From assembly GCA_016721875.1 (NCBI GenBank), contig JADKHG010000002.1:434001-498000 (forward strand): a stretch of DNA of 64,000 nucleotides, given 5' to 3'. Of this stretch, positions 25,159-33,334 are shown one piece after another. Made by a program: the position numbers and the translations under genes. How positions within the stretch are numbered: position 1 is the first letter of the stretch; every line of letters starts with the position of its first letter. The notes under the pieces are model-generated. The model worked only from the letters and a program-made list of their open reading frames with translations. It ran no database searches and had not been told where the DNA came from. Source of the DNA: Sphingomonadales bacterium (GTDB taxonomy: Bacteria > Pseudomonadota > Alphaproteobacteria > Sphingomonadales > Sphingomonadaceae).

Positions 25159-26529
25159 ATGAAGAATTCTGCTTTCCTGAAACTGGCATTTTCGACTGTT
25201 GCCATCGCCGTGCCAACGGCTGGCTGCACACAATTTGGTATGGATGCCCCCTCAACCGCAGCTCGCGCAGAAAATGTGCAAGCCAAAAAGGCCAATGGCT
25301 GGGCGTTGAAGGCCGAAAAGCTGCTGGCAAAGGGAAAAGCCGATCAGGCGCTGACCTTTGCCGAAATGGCGGTCGAAGGCGATATGCGCAATCTCGAATA
25401 TCGTGGCCTGCTCGCCCGTTCTTATGTCGCCAATGGCCGTTTCGCTTCAGCGGAACGCACGTTGATGGATGTGATGGAACTGGGTCAGGTCGATCCGCGC
25501 ACCGTTGTCAGCCTTGCTTTGGCGCGGATTGCGCAAGGTAAGGTCGAATCCGCCATCTCTTTGGTAGAGGCGAATCGCGCTATCCTTCCAGCATCGGATT
25601 ATGGCTTGGCACTGGCTCTGGCGGGTGATGCGAAACGCGCAATCGCCGTCCTTACCGATGCCATCCGGTCAGACAATGCCACCGCTCGTACCCGCCAGAA
25701 TCTGGCTCTCGCCTTTGCGATGGACGGTCGTTGGCGTGAAGCACAGGTTATGGCGCTGCAGGATATGCCGCAGGAAACCGTGGATAACCATCTGGTCAAA
25801 TGGGCCCAATATGCACGACCGGGTGCTTATACGGTACGCATCGCCGGTTTGCTTGGCGTGAACCCGGTCGAAGACGCTGGTCAGCCGGTCCGTCTTGCAT
25901 TGAATAATGCCGTAGCCGCCGATGTGCAAATGGCGGCACTTGATCCGGTAACGGTTGCTTCGGCAGAGCCCGCCCCTGTTGACATCATCGCCGAACTGGC
26001 GGCAACCGGTCCCGTTCCGGGTGGCGAAAGCAATGTCGTGGTCGCTTCGGTCGATCCCAGCACCATGATTGAAGCCGAGCCTGCTCCACTGATCCGCGCG
26101 CCGGTTGGCCCGACGAAGGCTGCTCAGATGGAAAAGGTTGAAAAGCCAGTATCCAAACCCGTCAAACTGGCGCTTGCCGATGTTCCGGCTGTATCGTCTT
26201 CCAGATCGGTAAGTGGCTCGCATCTTGTGCAGCTTGGGGCCTTCTCATCGGCAGCCAATGCGCAGAAAGCATGGTCGGATCTGACTTCAAAGCACAGCGT
26301 GCTGAAGGGATTTTCGTCGGCTAGCTCAACGGTCACCGTAAAGGGCAAGAAATTTGTCCGCCTTGCGGCAATGGGCTTTGGCAATGCGCAATCTGCCAAT
26401 GCAGTTTGCAGTCGGATCAAGTCATCGGGTGGCGTTTGCCTCGTCCGCAACATTTCGGGCGAAGCACAGCCGGTGCGGATGGCGCGGGCTAAGAGCGGCA
26501 AGAAACCGGTTCGGATCGCTGCGCGCTAA
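25159..26529 (+). CDS. Envelope protein with TPR region and SPOR domain
   Basis: 456 residues. An N-terminal signal ends VPTAGC, a possible lipobox (cysteine about residue 21). TPR-like helices follow (about 40-200: GWALKAEKLLAKGKADQALT, GRFASAERTLMDVMELGQVD). A low-complexity A/P/V region (about 250-345) leads to a C-terminal SPOR domain (about 352-430, HLVQLGAFSSAANAQKAWSD). The ATG at 25159 has GGGG 8 bases upstream; TTG 25138 and ATG 25153 are alternatives. As the third gene of the ParA operon it links a positioning ATPase with peptidoglycan binding at the septum. Confidence 0.82.
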   Translation: MKNSAFLKLAFSTVAIAVPTAGCTQFGMDAPSTAARAENVQAKKANGWALKAEKLLAKGKADQALTFAEMAVEGDMRNLEYRGLLARSYVANGRFASAERTLMDVMELGQVDPRTVVSLALARIAQGKVESAISLVEANRAILPASDYGLALALAGDAKRAIAVLTDAIRSDNATARTRQNLALAFAMDGRWREAQVMALQDMPQETVDNHLVKWAQYARPGAYTVRIAGLLGVNPVEDAGQPVRLALNNAVAADVQMAALDPVTVASAEPAPVDIIAELAATGPVPGGESNVVVASVDPSTMIEAEPAPLIRAPVGPTKAAQMEKVEKPVSKPVKLALADVPAVSSSRSVSGSHLVQLGAFSSAANAQKAWSDLTSKHSVLKGFSSASSTVTVKGKKFVRLAAMGFGNAQSANAVCSRIKSSGGVCLVRNISGEAQPVRMARAKSGKKPVRIAAR

Positions 26530-26551
26530 GCTATACAGAAATTCAAATGAC

Positions 26552-26586
26552 GAAGGGCGGTGGATCAGAGGATCTGGCCGCCCTTC
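26552..26586. terminator. Inverted repeat at the end of pyrC and the SPOR gene
   Basis: A perfect 9-bp stem (GAAGGGCGG with CCGCCCTTC) spans the pyrC stop codon, 22 bases past the convergent SPOR gene. There is only a weak T-run on either side, so terminator function is uncertain. Confidence 0.4.
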
Positions 26587-27782
26587 ATCGTTTTGAGGAC
26601 ACGGCCCTGCACCGGCAATTTATCAAACGGAGTATTGCCCGCCAGCGCCGCCATTTTTTCGCTATCCACCTGCCACGGCGTGTCGGGGTCGATGAAAATC
26701 AGGTCAGCCTCATGACCGGGCGCGATCCGACCTGCGTTGAGATTTAGGATCTTCGCTGGATTGCCTGACAGCAGCTCGAATAACTTGCCCATGCTGATCA
26801 CGCCATCGCGCACCAGATTGAGCGTCAAGGCGAGTAACGTCTCGGCTCCTGCCATTCCGGGTGCAGCATCGGCGAAGGGCAGGCGCTTGTCCTCGGGTCC
26901 ACGCGGATCGTGGCCTGAAGCAATCACATCAATCGTGCCATCAGCGACTGCTGCAATACAGGCCAGCCGGTCGGTTTCGCCGCGCAGCGGCGGCGAAAGC
27001 CGCGCGAAGGTGCGAAAACCAATCAGTGCCGTGTCCGACAGGAACAGATGGGCAGGGGTGATGCCACAGGTGATTCGTGCGCCGCGTTGCTTTGCCAGCC
27101 GCACCAAATCCAGTCCGCGTTTGGTTGTCACCTGCCGGATGTGAAGGTGAGCGCCGCTTTCTGCGGCCAGCAACAGGTCGCGCTGGATCGCTAATTCTTC
27201 GGCGATTGGCGCGGCGCTGGGCAGGCCCAATATCGTCGCGTTAGTGCTGTTGGTGGCGACTGCTTTTCCTGCAAGGCCAGCATCCTCGGCATGCACAAAC
27301 AGCGGCATGTCCAGCATTGCGCAATATTGCATCAACCGCAGCATAAGACCCGAATCATCGATCCAGCGCCGACCAGTAGCAACGCCCAGAGCGCCCGCTT
27401 GTTTCATAAGCGCGATTTCGGCCATGTGCTTGCCGTCGAGATCTTTGGTCGCTGCAGCCAGAGGGTGCACCCAGAAATCGGGTTTTCCCTTGCGCGCAGC
27501 AAAGCGGATTGTAGCCGGATCGTCGTGCACTGGTGACTGGTCGGGCATCAACGCGGCGCGGGTGATACCGCCGAAGCGGAATGCAGGCTTGTCAGTGGCA
27601 AACACGCCCAGATCGATAATCCCCGGTGCCACCACCAGATTTTCGGCGTCGATGGTTTCGGCAATGGGTTCGGCACGGCCAACTTCGGCGATCCGTTCGC
27701 CGATGATGTGGATGTGGCCGCTTTGGGGTTCGGCTTGTCCCGGCAACACCAGCCGCCCGTTCAGGATATTGACCCCGCTCAT
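26565..27782 (-). CDS. pyrC: Dihydroorotase-like protein with degenerate metal site
   Basis: 405 residues of the cyclic amidohydrolase fold. VVAPGIIDLGVFATDKPAFR sits where active dihydroorotases have DxHxH, so the HxH metal ligands are missing. MPLFVHAEDAGLAG keeps a histidine, but HLHIRQVTTKRG and the ASGHDPRGPEDKRLPF segment differ from the usual DHAPH. I therefore read it as a pseudo-dihydroorotase. In Pseudomonas an inactive PyrC' of this kind is needed to assemble aspartate carbamoyltransferase. Its start overlaps the pyrB stop (ATGA), consistent with a complex with PyrB. Confidence 0.85.
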   Translation of the reverse strand: MSGVNILNGRLVLPGQAEPQSGHIHIIGERIAEVGRAEPIAETIDAENLVVAPGIIDLGVFATDKPAFRFGGITRAALMPDQSPVHDDPATIRFAARKGKPDFWVHPLAAATKDLDGKHMAEIALMKQAGALGVATGRRWIDDSGLMLRLMQYCAMLDMPLFVHAEDAGLAGKAVATNSTNATILGLPSAAPIAEELAIQRDLLLAAESGAHLHIRQVTTKRGLDLVRLAKQRGARITCGITPAHLFLSDTALIGFRTFARLSPPLRGETDRLACIAAVADGTIDVIASGHDPRGPEDKRLPFADAAPGMAGAETLLALTLNLVRDGVISMGKLFELLSGNPAKILNLNAGRIAPGHEADLIFIDPDTPWQVDSEKMAALAGNTPFDKLPVQGRVLKTMKGGQIL

Positions 27783-28774
27783 GCCCAGCCCTCCACGCCG
27801 CGTGCGTGCCGCGTCAATATGTCGAGACAAGCCATGCGCACCGCGACCCCCATTTCAACCTGTTCGGTGATGGCGGAGCGTTCAAGATCGTCGGCAATAT
27901 GGCTGGCAATTTCAACGCCGCGGTTCATCGGGCCGGGGTGCATGACAAGCGCGTCGGGCTTTGCCAGCGCCAGCCTGCGCGAATCGAGGCCGTAGAGATG
28001 GTAATATTCACGTGGCGAGGCGATGAAATCGCCCTGCATCCGTTCATTTTGCAAGCGTAGCATCATCACGACGTCGCTACCTGGCAAGGCTTCGTCAAAA
28101 TGCTGATAGGCGCGCACGCCAAAGCTTTCGACGCCGACAGGCATCAGGGCAGGGGGTGCCACCACGCGAACCTCTGCGCCCAGTGAGGCAAGGCAAAACA
28201 TGTTGGAGCGGGCAACGCGACTGTGCAAAATGTCGCCGCAAATCGTGACTGCCAGTCCCTCGACGCGCCCTTTGCGCCGCTGGATCGTCAGTGCATCGAG
28301 CAAAGCTTGTGTAGGATGTTCGTGCGTGCCGTCACCGGCATTGAGCACTGGGCAATCAACTTTTTGCGAGATCAGATCAACCGCGCCCGAGCTGGCATGG
28401 CGGATAACAATCGCATCGGCGCGCATCGCGTTGAGCGTGACCGCAGTATCGATCAGAGTCTCACCCTTTTTGGTGCTCGATTGCGCGACATGCATGTTGA
28501 CCACGTCGGCACCCAGCCGCTTTCCCGCAATCTCGAACGACAGCAAAGTCCTGGTGCTGTTCTCAAAAAAGGCGTTGATGATGGTCAGCCCGCGCAGCCG
28601 GTCATCGCGCTTTGCCGCACCCGAGCGGTTAAGAGCGACCCATTGCTCAGCCTCCGCCAGAATGAACTGGATTTCCCAGGGTTGCAGCCCCGCAATGCCC
28701 AGCAAATGCCGGTGCGGATAGGCTGCCGATCCAACAGGGAAGCGGTCAGGCGAAGCGATTTCGGACGATGTCAT
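27779..28774 (-). CDS. pyrB: Aspartate carbamoyltransferase catalytic subunit
   Basis: 331 residues from ATG 28774 (ATG 28813 would add 13 and overlap ruvX). The carbamoyl-phosphate loop FFENSTRTLLSFEIAGKRLG, the AQSSTKKGETL loop, VIRHASSGA, AGDGTHEHPTQALLDALTI and MHPGPMNRGVE are all intact. It condenses aspartate and carbamoyl phosphate, the committed step of pyrimidine synthesis. No regulatory pyrI is present; the coupled pyrC-like partner downstream fits the PyrB/PyrC' dodecamer type. It lies directly after ruvX in one minus-strand cluster. Confidence 0.94.
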   Translation of the reverse strand: MTSSEIASPDRFPVGSAAYPHRHLLGIAGLQPWEIQFILAEAEQWVALNRSGAAKRDDRLRGLTIINAFFENSTRTLLSFEIAGKRLGADVVNMHVAQSSTKKGETLIDTAVTLNAMRADAIVIRHASSGAVDLISQKVDCPVLNAGDGTHEHPTQALLDALTIQRRKGRVEGLAVTICGDILHSRVARSNMFCLASLGAEVRVVAPPALMPVGVESFGVRAYQHFDEALPGSDVVMMLRLQNERMQGDFIASPREYYHLYGLDSRRLALAKPDALVMHPGPMNRGVEIASHIADDLERSAITEQVEMGVAVRMACLDILTRHARGVEGWA

Positions 28775-28809
28775 TAAAGGCAGTGCCTTAGGCGGGTTGG
28801 GCCTGATGA

Positions 28810-29268
28810 TCAACCCACCAAAGCATCAATCGCACCCTGCAAAATATGCGCTGCCGCTGCATTGTCGATCCGCTCGGCTCGTTTGGCGCGGCTCAGGTCG
28901 GCTTCGATCATCACCCTTTCGGCGGCGACGGTTGACCAGCGTTCGTCCCACAACAGGATGGGCAGCCCAATATCCTCGATATTGCGCGCAAAGGCACGGC
29001 TCGATTGGCTGCGCGGGCTTTCACTGCCGTCCATGTTGATCGGCAAACCGATGACGATTCCGGCAGTCGGGCGGGTGGCAATCGCCGCCTCTAATTTCAG
29101 CTTGTCCTTGGAGAATTTGCTGCGAATGATGAGATCGGCGGGGGAGGCAAAACTCCAGCCTGCATCGCAAAAGGCAGTGCCAATGGTCTTGCTGCCGACA
29201 TCCAGCCCTATCAGCACGCCGCCATTGGGCAGGACGACGCGGAATTCCGGTGCGCTTGTATAGATCAA
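28810..29268 (-). CDS. ruvX: Holliday junction resolvase-like / pre-16S rRNA nuclease YqgF
   Basis: 152 residues from a TTG start that overlaps the upstream stop (TTGA). The RNase H-like core shows LIGLDVGSKTIGTAFCDAG, VIGLPINMDGSESPRSQSSR, LLWDERWSTVAAERVM and a terminal DNAAAAHILQGAIDAL. The family matures the 5' end of 16S rRNA and may resolve junctions. A longer frame to 29358 exists, but its first 30 residues are antisense-like within the DUF3089 gene and are rejected. Confidence 0.88.
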   Translation of the reverse strand: MIYTSAPEFRVVLPNGGVLIGLDVGSKTIGTAFCDAGWSFASPADLIIRSKFSKDKLKLEAAIATRPTAGIVIGLPINMDGSESPRSQSSRAFARNIEDIGLPILLWDERWSTVAAERVMIEADLSRAKRAERIDNAAAAHILQGAIDALVG

Positions 29269-30413
29269 CGCGCGGTCAACCTGTTTCGGGGGGCTGCAAC
29301 CGGTCGTGCCAGAAATTGCTGCACACGCCACAGCGCATCCGCGCGCACGTTTGACCAATAAAGCGGATAATCATAGACGTGGTAATTGTTGCCCGGCAGC
29401 ACATAGGGGCCAAGTTCGGGCGGATCTCCGATCAACAGGAAGCCGCGATCGTCACAGCGCGCGGGAACCGCTGCCGGAATCAGTTCGCCGCTGGTCATGT
29501 CGATAGCGGGTTTCAGTGTTCCCAGATTCGCCTGAGCGTCAGCTTGAGCCGCAGCGCCACCATTCAGCGGATTGGTGCAAAGCATTTTGGTGTTAGCGCG
29601 CGATTCGCCATTGAAGCCTGTCGTGCGGTCGTAAACCTCTACGATACGGCCATATTCGGCAGGCTCGGCAAAGCTCTGCCAAGACATTATGCAGCCCACT
29701 TGATCAGGCGATGTGCAGGCAGGCAGTCCCATAGCTGCCAAATCGGTATCGATCGAAACCGGCCAGCCAACGACATAGGCGGCGACAATCCGCTTGGCGA
29801 GCGGAGTGCCAGCGATCCGGTCTTTCAGCAAATGAGTTAGGTGCAGCGCGCCTTGGCTATGCCCGGCCAAAATGATCGGCTGATCGGGTCGAACATTGGC
29901 AACGAAGGTGTCGAAGGCTAGCAATATGTCGCCATAGGCCGCGTTCAAGGCCTGTTGCCCCTCGGGCTTTTGCGTCAGGAAAGCGCCGATTGCGGCTTGG
30001 CGATAGCGCGGCGCCCAGATTTCGCCCGATGCGGCAAAGGGTGTCGCCAGTCCGCGCAGAAAAATCCGTGCCCGAGCATGCGATTGGGTGTCATCAAGCG
30101 GGGCGTTCCAATGGTCTTTCGCAAGGAACGAGGTCGGATGGATGAAAAAGGTTGCAGCTGGTCCCGGGGCCTCGATTGCAGGGGCGCCTTCGGGTTGCCA
30201 GCGAACCGGATTATTCTCCGCAACCTTGCCGCGCGCGAACCACATTTTGGGATCGTCATAGACATTGGTCGAAAGCGCCGCCTGCTTTTCAAATTTCGCC
30301 GTCGGCACAAAGGCGAATTCGGTGAGCTCTTTCTCATAGATCCGCACGACAAAGCCACCGGCGATCACCAGCATGATGATGGCAGCAACAAGGTAAAGGA
30401 ATTTGCGGGCCAC
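29265..30413 (-). CDS. DUF3089 domain-containing alpha/beta hydrolase-like protein
   Basis: 382 residues. A single N-terminal membrane segment (about 5-25, LYLVAAIIMLVIAGGFVVRI) anchors a periplasmic domain. VDVFFIHPT-like text (ATFFIHPTSFLAKDHWNAPL), the elbow PIILAGHSQGALHLTHLL (nucleophile serine) and a late GNNYHVYDYPLYWSNVRADA identify DUF3089. Four cysteines (ACTS, GCIM, MLCTN, ARCDD) may form disulfides. The fold suggests an esterase; no substrate is known. It precedes ruvX and pyrBC on the minus strand and diverges from gatC. Confidence 0.87.
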   Translation of the reverse strand: MARKFLYLVAAIIMLVIAGGFVVRIYEKELTEFAFVPTAKFEKQAALSTNVYDDPKMWFARGKVAENNPVRWQPEGAPAIEAPGPAATFFIHPTSFLAKDHWNAPLDDTQSHARARIFLRGLATPFAASGEIWAPRYRQAAIGAFLTQKPEGQQALNAAYGDILLAFDTFVANVRPDQPIILAGHSQGALHLTHLLKDRIAGTPLAKRIVAAYVVGWPVSIDTDLAAMGLPACTSPDQVGCIMSWQSFAEPAEYGRIVEVYDRTTGFNGESRANTKMLCTNPLNGGAAAQADAQANLGTLKPAIDMTSGELIPAAVPARCDDRGFLLIGDPPELGPYVLPGNNYHVYDYPLYWSNVRADALWRVQQFLARPVAAPRNRLTAR

Positions 30414-30552
30414 GTTTTCGATATCCGTTTAGACTGTTCTTTGGGCGGCGTTTAGCGAATTGGCAAAAAATAGCACCGGATATTTGAACGCTGGCTGAAA
30501 AGCACAGCTTTGGCAGTTGATGCTGCGACAGCACAATGCTAGCTGCCCCCTC

Positions 30553-30840
30553 ATGTCAGTCGATAAAGATACCGTGAACAAGATCGCGCGGCTCTCCCGC
30601 ATCGCGATCAGTGACGAAGAGGCCGAAAAGATGGTCGGGGAGCTGAACGGCATCCTCGCCTGGGTCGAGCAATTGGGTGAGGTGGACGTGTCAGGCGTTG
30701 AGCCGATGACCGCCGTTATCCCCAACCATTTGCGGCTGCGCGACGATGTCGTCACCGACGGCGATGTTCGTGACAAGGTGCTCGCCAATGCCCCTGCACG
30801 GGAAGGCATATTCTTTGGCGTGCCCAAGGTGATTGAGTGA
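30553..30840 (+). CDS. gatC: Asp-tRNA(Asn)/Glu-tRNA(Gln) amidotransferase subunit C
   Basis: 95 residues. MSVDKDTVNKIARLSRIAIS, the WVEQLGEVDVSGVEP segment and RDDVVTDGDVRDKVLANAPA with EGIFFGVPKVIE cover the whole GatC family. It stabilises the GatA-GatB complex that converts misacylated Glu-tRNA(Gln). ATG 30553 is preferred over 30517 as it gives the family length. A repeat element separates it from gatA. Confidence 0.92.
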   Translation: MSVDKDTVNKIARLSRIAISDEEAEKMVGELNGILAWVEQLGEVDVSGVEPMTAVIPNHLRLRDDVVTDGDVRDKVLANAPAREGIFFGVPKVIE

Positions 30841-30861
30841 TGGTTGTGCAAATTTCCCTTA

Positions 30862-30933
30862 CCGTTCGTGCTGAGCTTGTCGAAGCACGAGACCGCGCGC
30901 CCTATCGTCCTTCGACAGGCTCAGGACGAACGG
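30862..30933. repeat. Interspersed inverted-repeat element between gatC and gatA
   Basis: Two 27-base arms (30862-30888 and 30907-30933) are reverse complements with three mismatches (CCGTTCGTGCTGAGC... and ...GCTCAGGACGAACGG). This is a second common sphingomonad intergenic palindrome, different from the one at 14547. It ends 10 bases before the gatA start. Confidence 0.75.
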
Positions 30934-30943
30934 AGATGGTAGT

Positions 30944-32428
30944 ATGACCAATCTTACAAATTTGGGCGTTGCCGCCATCCGTTCGGGCGTAGCCTCCGGC
31001 GATTTCACCGCCGTCGAGGTCGCCGATGCCTTTAACGCCAATGTCGCTGCGGCGAAGGCATTGAACGCCTTCATCGTCGAAACCCCTGAAAAGGCGATCG
31101 AGGCTGCGAAAGCCGTCGATGCCGACCGCTCTGCTGGCAAGCCGCTTGGCAAAATGGCCGGCGTTCCGATTGGTATGAAGGACCTGTTCTGCACAGAGGG
31201 CGTGCAGACAACGGCGGCCAGTCACATATTGGAAGGCTTTGTCCCGCAATATGAATCGACCGTTTCGGGCTAGCTGTGGGCCGCGGGGGCAGGGATGCTG
31301 GGCAAGCTCAATATGGACCAGTTCGCGATGGGCTCCTCGAACGAGACCAGCTATTTCGGCAATGTCGTCTCGCCATGGCGGCGCAACGATGGCGGAAATG
31401 CCGCCTTGGCACCCGGTGGCTCTTCCGGGGGTTCTTCGTCGGCAATTGCGGCACGACTGTGCCCGGCGGCAACGGGTACCGACACCGGCGGTTCAATCCG
31501 CCAGCCTGCGGCCTTTGTTGGCATTAGCGGCATCAAGCCTACCTATGGCCGTTGCTCGCGCTGGGGCATTGTCGCGTTCGCCAGCTCGCTCGATCAGGCA
31601 GGACCGATGGCGCGCGACGTGCGCGATTGTGCGATCATGCTCGAGGCGATGGCGGGTTTTGATCCCAAGGATTCAACCTCGCTCGACCTGCCTGTGCCCG
31701 AATGGGAGGCGGGGCTGAACAGCGATCTGCGCGGCAAAAAGGTCGGCATTCCCAAGGAATATCGCCTTGATGGTATCGATGAAGATATCGCCGCAATGTG
31801 GGACAATGGCATCGCCTGGCTGAAGGATGCGGGCGCGGAGATCGTCGAGATCAGCCTGCCGCACACCAAATATGCGCTGCCAGCCTATTACATCATCGCG
31901 CCAGCAGAGGCTTCGTCGAACCTCGCGCGCTATGATGGCGTGCGCTACGGCCTGCGCGACCTGCCTGATGGGGCAGGGCTGCAAGACATGTACGCCGCTA
32001 CCCGCGCCGCCGGTTTCGGTGCCGAAGTGCGCCGCCGCATCATGATCGGCACCTATGTGCTCAGCGCCGGTTTCTACGACGCTTATTACACGCAGGCACA
32101 AAAGGTCCGCGCGTTGATCGCCCGCGATTTTGAGAATGCGTGGAAGCAATGCGACCTGATCCTCGCCCCAACCGCGCCGAGTGCTGCTTTTGGGTTGGGC
32201 GAAAAGACCAGCGATCCGCTGTCGATGTATCTCAACGACGTGTTCGCTGTGCCTGCCTCACTCGCAGGCTTGCCCGCCATGTCGGTGCCCGGCGGCATCG
32301 ACAAACAGGGCCTACCGCTAGGCTTGCAGATCGTCGGCAAGGCGCTGGATGAGCAGGGCGTGTTGAACGCAGGTCTGGCGATTGAGGAACGGGCTGGATT
32401 TACAGCTGAGGCGGAGAAGTGGTGGTGA
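30944..32428 (+). CDS. gatA: Amidotransferase subunit A, interrupted by in-frame TAG
   Basis: The amidase frame is open for 494 codons except for TAG at 31271-31273, after VPQYESTVSG and before LWAAGAGMLGKLNMDQFAMG. The catalytic lysine lies upstream (GVPIGMKDLFC), while APGGSSGGSSSA and TGTDTGGSIRQPAAF with the serine nucleophile lie downstream, so the truncated product would be dead. Because GatA is normally essential where GatCAB is used, a point error (CAG or AAG to TAG) is the likely cause. It supplies the glutaminase half of GatCAB. Downstream genes are coupled. Confidence 0.92.
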
Positions 32429-33333
32429 AACTACGCCAAACCTTCTTGGTCGGACTTGCCAGCTGTCTGGCGATGCATCCAACGTCTGTATCCGCGAAGT
32501 CAATAAATTTGGCATTCGACTGCGTTTCACCCGAGGATCCGATAGCGCGAACCTCGACCGATGAGATGGTAGGTTGGATGTCGAGCTACAGCGCGGCTTG
32601 GAACCCTGATTATGCGTTCTCGATCGGCGGCACCGGCGCAATGGGACGGTTGTTTGCCCCAAACGGACGACTGATTCATCCTGCAGAATTGGCTTCAGGC
32701 GTATCGCGTTCGCCGAGCTTCACAGGAAAGAAGAAGAAAAGGGTGGAGCTTGGCTTCAGCGATAGCCAAGCTGGGGACGGCAATTCATACACTTCTCAAT
32801 TATCGAAATTGCTGGAGACTAAAGTCACTGGTTGTGATTCTGACGCCTATTTCGTGAAGGCGGGCGGAATGATGTGCGGCAGCAATCCGGTTTTCATCGT
32901 CAAGGACGTGAAAGATCCCGGGCGGTCCATGCCTGCGGGTTTCTCAATCGGGACTGGCGGGTTCATGATGCTCTTTTGTTCGAATGGCAGAGCAACCGCT
33001 GTTGATCCTAGGAAGGTTTTGACGACTTCCGCTGTTTATGGTCTCTTCGCCGTCGAACGCGATGAGTTGATTACGCGTGCAGACGACGATCCATTGGCTG
33101 CTTTTCGACTCTATCAATATTATTGGTTGTCCGCGCGAGAACCTAAATCGGCCTTGGTGTGGCTAGAGAAGGCTGCTGCGCTCGAGATGGATGTCGCAAA
33201 GTTCAACCTTGCCTATGAGCTATACGAAGCAGGTGGGGCTGAAAACCAATCCAAGGCAGAGGCTTTGTCGGCAGAACTGGTTACAAAAGGCTTTGCCGGT
33301 CCCGATCTCCGCACAGCATATGTTGGAAAATGA
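32425..33333 (+). CDS. Exported hypothetical protein between gatA and gatB
   Basis: 302 residues. GTG 32425 overlaps the gatA stop (GTGA) and has GGAG 8 bases upstream. A signal peptide (about 1-24, ending TSVSAK) leads to a soluble domain with DCVSPEDPIARTS, GAMGRLFAPNGRLIHPAELA and KKKKRVELGFSD. The last 75 residues (DPLAAFRLYQYYWLSAREPK, SALVWLEKAAALEMDVAKFN) look like Sel1/TPR helices. I do not recognise the family. Its place inside the gat operon seems an insertion; the spacing to gatB is one base. Confidence 0.68.
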   Translation: MKLRQTFLVGLASCLAMHPTSVSAKSINLAFDCVSPEDPIARTSTDEMVGWMSSYSAAWNPDYAFSIGGTGAMGRLFAPNGRLIHPAELASGVSRSPSFTGKKKKRVELGFSDSQAGDGNSYTSQLSKLLETKVTGCDSDAYFVKAGGMMCGSNPVFIVKDVKDPGRSMPAGFSIGTGGFMMLFCSNGRATAVDPRKVLTTSAVYGLFAVERDELITRADDDPLAAFRLYQYYWLSAREPKSALVWLEKAAALEMDVAKFNLAYELYEAGGAENQSKAEALSAELVTKGFAGPDLRTAYVGK

Positions 33334-33334
33334 A

